Assembly (NCBI GenBank): GCA_938044055.1
Contig: CALIQO010000096.1
Location: 1 to 17,114 of the forward strand
DNA from: an uncultured Saprospiraceae bacterium
GTDB lineage: Bacteria; Bacteroidota; Bacteroidia; Chitinophagales; Saprospiraceae
Direction of reading: 5' to 3'
Length of the DNA: 17,114 nucleotides
The stretch's first letter is position 1; each line of letters opens with the position of its first letter. Shown in pieces: positions 1 through 7,309 of the stretch. Below the pieces are notes generated by a model. It was not told the origin of the DNA, did no database searches, and was given only the letters and a program-made list of their open reading frames with translations. The position numbers and the translations under genes were made by a program.

Positions 1-41
1 CATGCCTTCATAGAAAGGTATTTTTTCTCCTTATCCACGGA

Positions 42-1190
42 TCAATGTCCGATTTTATGTATGGCTTTATCTAGATCAGCAATAAGATCATCTGCATCTT
101 CCACACCTACACTTAGCCTTATCAGAGAATCTGTAAGACCCACCTTTAATCTGTCTTCGCGAGGGATAGACGCATGCGTCATACTTGCTGGATGACCGAT
201 TAGAGACTCTACGCCTCCTAGTGATTCTGCTAGTGAAAACAAGTGTGTATTGCTTAAGAGTGTATAGGCGTTTTCTTGAGAATTGTTATTAAGGTCGAAA
301 GACACCATTCCCCCGAAGTCCTTCATCTGCTTTGCTGCAATATCATGATTCGGGTGATTTTTAAATCCAGGATAATATACCTTACTTATTGCCTTATGTC
401 CCTCTAAAAAGTCTGCAATTTTTCTAGCATTCTCGCAGGATCGTTGTACCCTCAAGTGCAAGGTCTTAATCCCTCTCAAGATTAAGAAGCAGTCTTGAGG
501 ACCAGGCACTGCACCTGCCGCATTCTGGAAGAAACGCAACTGATCTGCCATCTTCTGTTCTTTAGAAATTACAACCCCGTGAATAACATCACTGTGACCG
601 CCTAGATACTTAGTCGCTGAATGTAGAACCAAGTCTGCACCTAAATCCAGAGGATTCTGAAGATAAGGTGAAGCGAAGGTGTTATCAACACATACAGTAA
701 TGTGATCAGGAACCCGAGACACAACACCTTTAATGTCTACAATGTTAAGCATCGGATTAGTTGGCGTTTCTAACCAGATTAACTTAGTCTTATCCGTAAT
801 ATGCTCATCTATAGTTGCTGCTGATTCTAATCCGATAAACTTGAATTTAATTCCATACTTACCATAAACCTTAGTCATTAATCGGTAGGAACCGCCATAA
901 AGATCGTTGGTAGACAGAACCTCATCTCCTGGCGACAATAGTTTAAGTACTGCATCCATTGCTGCAAGACCGCTGGCGTAACAGATGGCGTCTGCACCAT
1001 TCTCAAGTGAGGTAAGGTTGGCTTCAAGAGCACCACGAGTGGGGTTCTGGGTACGGGCATATTCATAACCCTTATGTACACCAGGGCTGTCCTGGACATA
1101 TGTTGATGTCTGAAATATAGGTGTCATTATTGCACCACTGCTGCTATCTGGCTCAATCCCAGCATGTATTACCTTGGTTCCGAATTTCAT
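42..1190 (-). CDS. PLP-dependent transsulfuration enzyme (cystathionine gamma-synthase / gamma-lyase family)
   Basis: This is a fold-type I PLP enzyme of the Cys/Met metabolism family, acting in the cytoplasm on cystathionine, O-acyl-homoserine or a similar substrate. From an ATG at 1190 the protein has 382 residues, the normal family length, beginning MKFGTKVIHAG. An in-frame start nine codons upstream (1217) gives a tail that does not look like the family. The PLP-binding lysine is K194 in SATKYLGGHSD, and D169 in CVDNTF should hold the pyridine nitrogen. YEYARTQNPT near residue 43 and a C-terminal SLGGVESLIGHPASMTH are family signatures. Sequence alone does not separate synthase (metB) from lyase (mccB/megL) or beta-lyase, so no symbol is given. 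The gene is divergent from panD; a TATATTTG promoter element lies about 47 nt upstream of the start. Family certain, reaction uncertain. Confidence 0.93.
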   Translation of the reverse strand: MKFGTKVIHAGIEPDSSSGAIMTPIFQTSTYVQDSPGVHKGYEYARTQNPTRGALEANLTSLENGADAICYASGLAAMDAVLKLLSPGDEVLSTNDLYGGSYRLMTKVYGKYGIKFKFIGLESAATIDEHITDKTKLIWLETPTNPMLNIVDIKGVVSRVPDHITVCVDNTFASPYLQNPLDLGADLVLHSATKYLGGHSDVIHGVVISKEQKMADQLRFFQNAAGAVPGPQDCFLILRGIKTLHLRVQRSCENARKIADFLEGHKAISKVYYPGFKNHPNHDIAAKQMKDFGGMVSFDLNNNSQENAYTLLSNTHLFSLAESLGGVESLIGHPASMTHASIPREDRLKVGLTDSLIRLSVGVEDADDLIADLDKAIHKIGH

Positions 1191-1236
1191 TACATTCTTT
1201 TTATTGTATATGGACAAGCAATTTCTATGCTAAAAA

Positions 1237-1244
1237 CAAATATA
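1237..1244 (-). promoter_or_regulatory. Bacteroidota -7 promoter element (TATATTTG) for the transsulfuration gene
   Basis: Read on the minus strand this octamer fits TAnnTTTG, the -7 consensus recognised by the Bacteroidota housekeeping sigma factor. It lies 46 nt before the chosen ATG at 1190, so transcription would start near 1231 with a leader of about 40 nt. I see no good -33 TTTG at the expected 18-21 nt spacing, so the call rests on one element only. Confidence 0.45.
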
Positions 1245-1408
1245 GACATCATGAACAGTCTTTGGGTTTTATAGTTGACCGATTTTTGATTTTAAAACCG
1301 CTTCGATAATAGAGAATGCAATTAAGTCATGGGAATTACACTTCTCAGGAACCAAAAGATTGCTACCAACCTTATAGATATGGTATTAAATATTACTTTT
1401 GCGACGCT

Positions 1409-1756
1409 ATGCTACTATACATACATAAATCTAAGATTCACAGAGCCACAATTACGGAAGCTAACCTTAATTATGTAGGCTCGATTACCATAGATGAAGA
1501 CCTCATGGATGCTGCTAACCTCTTAGAAGGGGAGAAAGTACAGATAGTCAATAACAATAACGGAGAGCGATTAGAAACTTATGTCATAAAAGGCGAAAGG
1601 GGTTCTGGAGTCGTATGCCTTAATGGCGCTGCTGCTAGAAAAGCAGAAGTCGGAGACATCGTTATTATCATCTGTTATGCTATGATGACACCAGAAGAAG
1701 CGAAGGATTATACAGCAGTCACGGTGTTTCCAGATGAGAACAACAAAGTAGGGTAA
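1409..1756 (+). CDS. panD: aspartate 1-decarboxylase proenzyme
   Basis: PanD decarboxylates L-aspartate to beta-alanine for pantothenate and coenzyme A synthesis in the cytoplasm. It is a pyruvoyl enzyme that cleaves itself between Gly24 and Ser25. With the ATG at 1409 the protein has 115 residues and the cleavage pair falls at exactly G24-S25 in [10 protein letters not shown]. The upstream in-frame start at 1316 would add 31 residues unlike the family. [17 protein letters not shown] and CLNGAAAR are strong family matches through the middle. A TACTTTTG octamer at 1394-1401 resembles a Bacteroidota -7 box but would give an almost leaderless mRNA. panC is not in the window. A 142-nt gap separates panD from the next gene, so cotranscription with it is possible but unproven. 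Confidence 0.96.
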   Translation: MLLYIHKSKIHRATITEANLNYVGSITIDEDLMDAANLLEGEKVQIVNNNNGERLETYVIKGERGSGVVCLNGAAARKAEVGDIVIIICYAMMTPEEAKDYTAVTVFPDENNKVG

Positions 1757-1898
1757 TAGACTTTAAGCCTTAGAAATCTAGCATATTCTTATATTACACC
1801 TTGATCCTCAAGAATTATAAGATTGATACACAGGTACTCCTCCAATTCATTAATTTTTTTAGTTGATTGCGACTCACATCGCCTTAAGCTACTATAGT

Positions 1899-2951
1899 AT
1901 GAAAGATGTGATTAAAACGGCTGTTTTTTTTACCATAGGAGCTATAATTCTATATCTGATTTTTAACAATCAGAGTGCAGCATATCAAGAACAATGTATA
2001 CTGGATGGGATACCTGTAGAGGATTGTTCATTAGTACAGAAGATATGGAGCGATTTTAAAGGGGCCAACTGGGCCATAATTGCTTTAATACTGGTGTTTT
2101 TTATGATTAGTAATGTCAGTCGAGCGATTCGCTGGCAGATGTTGCTAGAACCCGTAACGGGTAAACCTCGATTCCATAATGCCATCGGTTCTGTTATGAT
2201 TGGTTATCTGGTGAATCTGGGTGTGCCTAGGTCCGGAGAGTTCGTCCGAGCTGGAATCTTGTCTAAGTATGAAGGGTTTCCTCCAGAAAAAGTCATGGGC
2301 ACAATTGTTACAGATCGCATCATTGATGTTATCAGCTTACTTATTGTAATAGGGATAACGTTTCTTGTTGCCTTTTCAGACATGAAGCAACTCTTAGACA
2401 CTCATTTAAATCTAGAAGAAAAATTTGGCGGAATACTGCAGAGTAAAATGCTATGGGGTGTTTTAATTGCCGGAATAATAGGATTGTGTGGAGTGCTGTT
2501 TTACTACAGGAAAAAACTACTTCAGTCCGGAATAGGCCAGAAAGTGTATACTATTTTAGTAGGGTTTTTAGAAGGGATAAAAAGTGTATTCAAACTCAAA
2601 CAACCGGGATGGTTTCTGTTACATTCAATTGTAATATGGTTGATGTATTACCTGATGACCTACATCGCTTTTTATGCTTATGGTCCTACTTCCCACTTAG
2701 GTCCTGTGGCAGGTCTTGTTGTTTTTGTCTTTGGTACACTGGGGATTGTTTTTCCATCACCCGGAGGAATGGGAACCTATCACTATCTGGTTTCAAGTGG
2801 ACTGATTTTATATGGCGTTAACTCTATAGACGCATTTACATTTGCTAACATCATATTCTTTTCCGTTCAGTTGTTCTGCAATGTCTTATTCGGAGTACTG
2901 GCATTCATTTTATTATCTTATATTAATAAAAATGGCAGAAACGAAGCATAA
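1899..2951 (+). CDS. UPF0104 / LPG-synthase-TM-like integral membrane protein (putative flippase)
   Basis: This is a polytopic inner-membrane protein of the UPF0104 family, related to the membrane domain of MprF and often labelled flippase-like or YbhN-like; its substrate is not established. From the ATG at 1899 it has 350 residues. A TTG start at 1863 would add 12 residues but gives no better N terminus. Hydrophobic segments occur near residues 4-22, 56-72, 95-110, 139-158, 185-203, 237-260, 268-285 and 315-342. Family motifs are NLGVPRSGEFVRAGIL near 106-121 and FPSPGGMGTYHYLVSSG near 285-301. A hydrophilic loop with two cysteines (C33, C43) follows the first segment. The 3' end overlaps rfaE2 by 20 nt, so the two are probably translationally coupled. 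Placement directly after panD is, from memory, a recurrent Bacteroidota arrangement. Confidence 0.85.
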   Translation: MKDVIKTAVFFTIGAIILYLIFNNQSAAYQEQCILDGIPVEDCSLVQKIWSDFKGANWAIIALILVFFMISNVSRAIRWQMLLEPVTGKPRFHNAIGSVMIGYLVNLGVPRSGEFVRAGILSKYEGFPPEKVMGTIVTDRIIDVISLLIVIGITFLVAFSDMKQLLDTHLNLEEKFGGILQSKMLWGVLIAGIIGLCGVLFYYRKKLLQSGIGQKVYTILVGFLEGIKSVFKLKQPGWFLLHSIVIWLMYYLMTYIAFYAYGPTSHLGPVAGLVVFVFGTLGIVFPSPGGMGTYHYLVSSGLILYGVNSIDAFTFANIIFFSVQLFCNVLFGVLAFILLSYINKNGRNEA

Positions 2952-3426
2952 GATATTCTTACGCGCTATAGATGCGCTTACGCAAATAGATCTCTGGAAG
3001 CAATCAGGGTGTGAAATCGTATTTACCAATGGATGCTTCGACATTTTACACCTAGGCCATATTACCTATCTAGAAGAAGCATCATCTTGCGGGGATAAAC
3101 TGGTAATAGGTCTTAATATGGATGCTTCGGTAAAGAAGCTTAAAGGCGACGACCGACCTATTCACCATGAAGAATCACGAGCAGCTGTGCTTGCAGCGCT
3201 GCAAGCAGTAGATATGATCATTTTGTTTTCAGAAGAAACACCATTAAAACTGATTAAAACGATAACTCCAGATGTCCTAGTTAAAGGGGGGGACTATACA
3301 ATATCTAATATCGTAGGTAGTAAACACGTGAGAGAACATGGTGGAGTAGTAAAGGCATTATCACTGATAGAAGGATATTCTACCAGTGCGGTAATAGATA
3401 AAATATTGGCTTCAAAAGTAAAATAA
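2932..3426 (+). CDS. rfaE2: D-glycero-beta-D-manno-heptose 1-phosphate adenylyltransferase (RfaE2 domain protein)
   Basis: RfaE2 transfers AMP from ATP to heptose 1-phosphate, forming ADP-heptose for lipopolysaccharide inner core. In E. coli it is the C-terminal half of HldE; here it stands alone at 164 residues, so the kinase half must be encoded elsewhere. The nucleotidyltransferase motif H40-L-G-H43 lies within FTNGCFDILHLGH. VKGGDYT, IVGSKHV and C-terminal GYSTSAVIDKIL also fit the family. The ATG at 2932 is chosen because the family signature begins shortly after it; the in-frame extension to 2842 is just the overlapping membrane gene in another frame. It overlaps that gene by 20 nt and is followed after 9 nt by the NIF3-family gene, so all belong to one operon. 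Confidence 0.92.
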   Translation: MAETKHKIFLRAIDALTQIDLWKQSGCEIVFTNGCFDILHLGHITYLEEASSCGDKLVIGLNMDASVKKLKGDDRPIHHEESRAAVLAALQAVDMIILFSEETPLKLIKTITPDVLVKGGDYTISNIVGSKHVREHGGVVKALSLIEGYSTSAVIDKILASKVK

Positions 3427-3435
3427 TACCAGCAT

Positions 3436-4239
3436 ATGTCAGAGACCACTATACAAGATGTTGTGGCATACTTTAATAGTATAGCCCCGTTTAACTTACA
3501 AGAATCTTATGATAATTCTGGACTAATTGTCGGAAGCCCACACACAATTGTTAATGGTGTCATGGTGTCGCTGGACGCTACTGAAGAAGTTATCTTAGAA
3601 GCAGCAAGAAAAAAATGCAACCTAGTAATCAGTCACCACCCGATTGTTTTCGCTGGGCTTAAAAGCTTAACAGGTGCACATTATGTGGAAAGAGCCATTA
3701 TTGCAGCGATTAAAAACAATGTAGCCTTACTAGCCATCCACACCAACCTAGACAATGTACTTGAGAACGGAGTAAACAATATGATCGCTGATAAGCTAGG
3801 CTTGCAAGAAATATCTCCGATAGTACCGAAAGAAAGTGAAGAAATTAAGGCTCCTGTAGGCTCCGGGTGTATAGGAAAACTACAGCAACCGATGCCAGTT
3901 ATGGATTTTCTTCTTTTTCTTAAAAAATCTATGCAAGCGTCCATCGTCAAGTATACAGATCTTGTGAATGAAGACATCTCTACTGTAGCGGTATGTGGAG
4001 GCAGTGGTTCCTTTTTGCTAGAAGCGGCTAAGCGCTCAGGAGCAGATATTTTTATAACATCAGATTACAAGTATCATGAATTTTTCGAGGCCAATGGAGA
4101 AATCCTCATTGCCGATATAGGGCACTATGAAAGTGAGCAGTTTACAATACCGCTGATTCATAACCTATTAACACAGAAATTTAGTACCTTTGCGTCCCAT
4201 TATACAGAACTGAGTACTAACCCAGTAAAATATCTATAG
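3436..4239 (+). CDS. NIF3 / YbgI family dinuclear-metal protein
   Basis: This belongs to the NIF3-like family, toroidal hexamers with a two-metal site, annotated as GTP cyclohydrolase I type 2 homologues; the cellular substrate is unsettled. Metal-ligand candidates are H67 and H68 in ISHHPIVF, H102 and D106 in HTNLDN, and H230 and E234 in GHYESEQ, so the full site appears present. YDNSGL near residue 25 and the C-terminal TNPVKYL are family marks. At 267 residues it matches the short E. coli YbgI type and lacks the roughly 100-residue PII-like insertion found in many Bacteroidota and Firmicutes members. It starts 9 nt after rfaE2 and ends 2 nt before the zinc-ribbon gene, which is a frequent partner of NIF3 in this phylum. 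Confidence 0.92.
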   Translation: MSETTIQDVVAYFNSIAPFNLQESYDNSGLIVGSPHTIVNGVMVSLDATEEVILEAARKKCNLVISHHPIVFAGLKSLTGAHYVERAIIAAIKNNVALLAIHTNLDNVLENGVNNMIADKLGLQEISPIVPKESEEIKAPVGSGCIGKLQQPMPVMDFLLFLKKSMQASIVKYTDLVNEDISTVAVCGGSGSFLLEAAKRSGADIFITSDYKYHEFFEANGEILIADIGHYESEQFTIPLIHNLLTQKFSTFASHYTELSTNPVKYL

Positions 4240-4241
4240 CT

Positions 4242-4994
4242 ATGGCGGCAAAAGAATTAACAGTACAGGAAAAACTGAAGCAATTATTTTTACTCCAATC
4301 GATTGACTCTAAAATCGATAAAATAGAGGTCTTAAAAGGGGAATTGCCTATGGAGGTAAACGATCTAGAAGATGAAATTATCGGCCTAGAAACAAGGATA
4401 AATAAGATAAATGCTTCTATCTCTGACCTTAATACAGAGATTGTAAATCATGAGACGAATATCAAGGAAGCTCAGACCCTTATCGAGAAATATGAAAAGC
4501 AACTCGACAATGTAAAGAACAACAGAGAGTATGATGCCCTTACTAAGGAAGTCGAGATGCAGAATCTAGAGATCCAGCTTTCTGAGAAAAAAACCAAAGA
4601 AACAAAAGGCATTCTTGAAAACAAGAATGAAGTTCTTGCAGCGGCGACAGAGAAACTCGATAGCAGAAATGCAGACCTAGAGACCAAGAAAGTTGAGCTT
4701 ACAGACATCATCGCTAAGACGGAAAAAGAAGAAGAAAAGCTTATGAAGTCTTCTACTAAAGCGAAAAAAGGAATTGAAGAAAGACTGCTCAAGTCTTACA
4801 ACAAGATCAGAACAACCTATAGAAATGGAATTGCAGTAGCAGTTGTAGCGAGAGGTGCTTGTGGTGGTTGTTTTAACACAATTCCGGCACAGAAGCAGAT
4901 AGATATAGGAACGCATAAGAATATCATCGCTTGCGAACATTGCGGAAGAGTCCTTGTCGACGATGAATTAGCGGGAATGGTTAAAGTAAAGTAA
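4242..4994 (+). CDS. coiled-coil protein with C4 zinc ribbon (CT398-like family)
   Basis: This cytoplasmic protein of 250 residues has a long heptad-rich antiparallel coiled coil (about 10-190) followed by a C-terminal zinc ribbon. The zinc ligands are C207 and C210 (CGGC) and C231 and C234 (CEHC), followed by GRVLVDDE. The layout matches the family annotated as C4-type zinc ribbon domain proteins, including Chlamydia CT398; its role is not firmly known, and some members have been linked to sigma-54 or to secretion components. The gene starts 2 nt after the NIF3 gene, so coupled translation is likely. It is last in the operon, ending 30 nt before an intrinsic terminator. The acidic-basic low-complexity region produces long spurious antisense frames that I do not regard as genes. 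Confidence 0.88.
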   Translation: MAAKELTVQEKLKQLFLLQSIDSKIDKIEVLKGELPMEVNDLEDEIIGLETRINKINASISDLNTEIVNHETNIKEAQTLIEKYEKQLDNVKNNREYDALTKEVEMQNLEIQLSEKKTKETKGILENKNEVLAAATEKLDSRNADLETKKVELTDIIAKTEKEEEKLMKSSTKAKKGIEERLLKSYNKIRTTYRNGIAVAVVARGACGGCFNTIPAQKQIDIGTHKNIIACEHCGRVLVDDELAGMVKVK

Positions 4995-5024
4995 TCTCGC
5001 GTAAGCGTTAAAAATATGTGATAT

Positions 5025-5068
5025 AAAGCCTTGTAAGGAACTCCTCTACAAGGCTTTTCTATTTTACT
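5025..5068 (+). terminator. intrinsic terminator after the zinc-ribbon gene
   Basis: AAAGCCTTGTA at 5025-5035 pairs perfectly with TACAAGGCTTT at 5047-5057. Inside the loop AGGA (5036-5039) can pair with TCCT (5042-5045), lengthening the stem past a single bulged C. A T-rich tract (TTTTCTATTTT region) follows. It closes the four-gene operon and lies only about 8 nt before the next start codon (5076). Confidence 0.88.
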
Positions 5069-5075
5069 CTTGTAT

Positions 5076-6563
5076 ATGTATAGAAGATATAAAATCATTG
5101 TTTTATGGATTGGGTTGATATTATCCGCAGCGCCTGCTCAGGCTCAAGGGTATTTTAAAATTACACCCGATTTAGAAGAAGCGTATGAGTTATCTATAAA
5201 CCTACGATTAGAGGAAGCACAGATTAAGATTGACGAAATCAAAAAAAGTGACCCAGAAAACGCACTGGTCTACCATATTGAAAACTACATAGACTTCTTC
5301 AAGGTATTCGTGACAGAAGAAGAGAAAGTCTTCAAGCAATTAAAAAAGAATAAAGACTACCGATTAGATAAAATCAAGAAGGCAGATAAGCTGAGTCCTT
5401 ACTACCGCTTTTCACAAGCAGAAATTAACCTGCAGTGGGCATTGGTCCGATTGAAGTTTAATGAGCGGTTCACCGCTGCTAAAGAAGTATATTCGGCGTA
5501 TGGCTTATTAGAAAAAAACAGAAAACTATATCCAGACTTCCTGTTGAATTACAAGAGTTTAAGCGTTATACATGTACTTGCTAAAAACGTTCCTGGCGTC
5601 GTACGGTTTGTGTTTAGTATCAATGGATCCATAGCAGAAGGTACACAAGAAATAAAAACATTGGTCGAGCAAGAGGACAAGAAAAAAACAATGTTTGCAG
5701 ATGAAGCCCACATAATATATGCATATATCCTCCATTACCAGAACAACGAGAAAAGTAAAGCATGGGAACATTTGCGTAAGCGATACCTAGACAAAAAAAA
5801 CAATCCTTTATTAACTTTTATTGTTGCTAACCTTGCACAGAAAAATGGATATAATGATCAGGCGATTCAATTGCTTGAAAATAGAAGCCAGGATGCAAGA
5901 CAATTGCCGTTTCACTATTTAAATTTCTTACTGGGTAAGTTTAAATTGTATCGGAATGACAATGATGCGGACACGTATATACTTGATTACCTCGACAACT
6001 TTAGAGGAGAACACTTTATTAAAGAAGCCCATCAGAAGCTGGCGTGGCATGCACTAATAATGGAGGATGATCTGGCTAAGTATAAGAAACACATGCGTAT
6101 ACTTACAGAGGTAGGATCAGATTTAGTGGATGAAGATAAGCAGGCTAAGAAAGAAGCCAAAGAAAACAATATTCCTCATCCCGACCTGCTAAAAGCAAGG
6201 TTATTATTCGATGGAGCCTATTATAGAAAAGCATATGATTTTCTTGTAAGAAAAGCATATATATTTCAAGACGAAACCCATGTCCTAGAATATAATTATA
6301 GAATGGGCAGGATCACACAGATGCTCAAGAATTATCCAGAAGCGATTGAGTATTTCGTCAAGTCTATTCAGGGAAAGCCAGAAAAATCTTACATGAGATG
6401 CAATGCCGCACTGCAGATATCTCTGATTCTAGAACAGCAAGGTAAACCCGCTCAAGCACTGAAATATCTGGAACAATGTCTAGATATGAACCCAGATCAA
6501 TACAAAGCAAGCCTACACCAGAAAGCTAAATCGGCCCGACAACGAATCCAAGAGAGACAGTAG
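5076..6563 (+). CDS. exported TPR-like protein of unknown function
   Basis: I recognise no specific family. The protein has 495 residues from the ATG at 5076; a TTG two codons earlier at 5070 is possible but sits against the terminator. An N-terminal signal peptide is clear: basic MYRRYK, a hydrophobic core, then a signal peptidase I-like APAQAQ ending near residue 24. The rest is helical and rich in Lys, Glu, Tyr and Leu. The last 90 residues show TPR-like pairs, for example YRMGRITQMLKNYPEAIEYF followed by ALKYLEQCLDMNP. Earlier segments around residues 210-300 look like degenerate TPRs. It is probably a periplasmic scaffold or adaptor. It has no close plus-strand partner, and its stop codon lies 10 nt from that of the convergent DUF4920 gene. 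Confidence 0.75.
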   Translation: MYRRYKIIVLWIGLILSAAPAQAQGYFKITPDLEEAYELSINLRLEEAQIKIDEIKKSDPENALVYHIENYIDFFKVFVTEEEKVFKQLKKNKDYRLDKIKKADKLSPYYRFSQAEINLQWALVRLKFNERFTAAKEVYSAYGLLEKNRKLYPDFLLNYKSLSVIHVLAKNVPGVVRFVFSINGSIAEGTQEIKTLVEQEDKKKTMFADEAHIIYAYILHYQNNEKSKAWEHLRKRYLDKKNNPLLTFIVANLAQKNGYNDQAIQLLENRSQDARQLPFHYLNFLLGKFKLYRNDNDADTYILDYLDNFRGEHFIKEAHQKLAWHALIMEDDLAKYKKHMRILTEVGSDLVDEDKQAKKEAKENNIPHPDLLKARLLFDGAYYRKAYDFLVRKAYIFQDETHVLEYNYRMGRITQMLKNYPEAIEYFVKSIQGKPEKSYMRCNAALQISLILEQQGKPAQALKYLEQCLDMNPDQYKASLHQKAKSARQRIQERQ

Positions 6564-6573
6564 TAATAAATAA

Positions 6574-7059
6574 TTAAGGAAGCAATCTTACTCCGGTAGC
6601 CATAAACTTGTATTCCTCTACAGGCTCTGTAATGGCGGCGACTTCTTCTTCAGTCTTTCCTTCGTCTTCGGCATAGTGACGCAGTTCATCTACGCTGGTA
6701 AGTTCCTTATATGCTTTTCCCTGTACGACCACTTTTCTTCCAGCAATATCCATCGGCATGAAGAAACCATAGTCTTTAAACTTTACGAAGAACATCTTGT
6801 CCTCTGAACCATCCTCATAGAGATTCATCCAGCACCCTTTAGCCTGACATACAGACTCAACTGTAGCTTCTACCGTTACTGGTTCTACAACCTCGTTGGT
6901 CTCAAGCATAGATAAAACTTCCGATACTTTCTTTATAGGGGCATCGGTTAAGGAAGCACCATACACTTCAGCTCCCCCTTCTTCTGTAACAGGTTCAGTA
7001 GGCGTATGCTTACAAGCAATTAACAATAAGACAACAGCAAGGAATATTATATTTTTCAT
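6574..7059 (-). CDS. DUF4920 domain lipoprotein
   Basis: This is a small exported lipoprotein with a DUF4920 domain, a predicted OB-like fold of unknown function common in Bacteroidota. From the ATG at 7059 it has 161 residues; a TTG two codons upstream is less likely. The lipobox LLIAC places the lipidated cysteine at residue 16, followed by a Thr/Glu/Pro linker. The domain begins at VYGASL (about 32) and contains the hallmark VCQAKGCWM with C71 and C76. MFFVKFKDYGFFMP and VVVQGKAYKE are further family features. The CxxxxC pair could bind metal or form a disulfide; this is inference. A weak TACCTTTA element (7093-7100 on the opposite strand) is the only promoter hint. The gene is convergent with the TPR-like gene and no terminator is visible between them. 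Confidence 0.85.
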   Translation of the reverse strand: MKNIIFLAVVLLLIACKHTPTEPVTEEGGAEVYGASLTDAPIKKVSEVLSMLETNEVVEPVTVEATVESVCQAKGCWMNLYEDGSEDKMFFVKFKDYGFFMPMDIAGRKVVVQGKAYKELTSVDELRHYAEDEGKTEEEVAAITEPVEEYKFMATGVRLLP

Positions 7060-7065
7060 AAGCAA

Positions 7066-7309
7066 TAGATGTCTAAGGGTTCAGTAATAATGTAAAGGTA
7101 TATAATCCTCTACATAACTTCACTTAGGAGCACGAATAATTGCTTGGAACGATCTTTGCCTTAATCAATAACAATAACTTCAACAAGATTGCAGTTATAT
7201 ATTCATTATCCACCCTCAAAACCCACTCTCTCGCAAGAAAATCTTTACACCATAGATTTTATAATAGTCAATGTATCCCACCCATAACCGATGCCTTGAC
7301 ACAAAATGA
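7066..7309. other. intergenic region between DUF4920 and MORN-caspase genes
   Basis: This 244-nt divergent spacer has no ORF, RNA gene or clear terminator. A GATCTTTG at 7151-7158 matches the -7 consensus in 7 of 8 positions on the plus strand and could start the MORN-caspase transcript with a leader of about 145 nt, but it lacks a -33 box. The AT-poor stretch 7205-7235 has no fold I can defend. Confidence 0.4.

Noticed and set aside
1..41. Possible start of a further minus-strand gene (ATG at 11 reading ATG AAG GCA, with AAGGAG 14-17 nt upstream).
   Set aside because: Only a few codons lie inside the window, too few to recognise or support a gene.
4472..5098. Long minus-strand open frames opposite the zinc-ribbon gene.
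   Set aside because: They are Ser/Phe-rich mirror images of a Lys/Glu coiled coil with no RBS, promoter or family resemblance.
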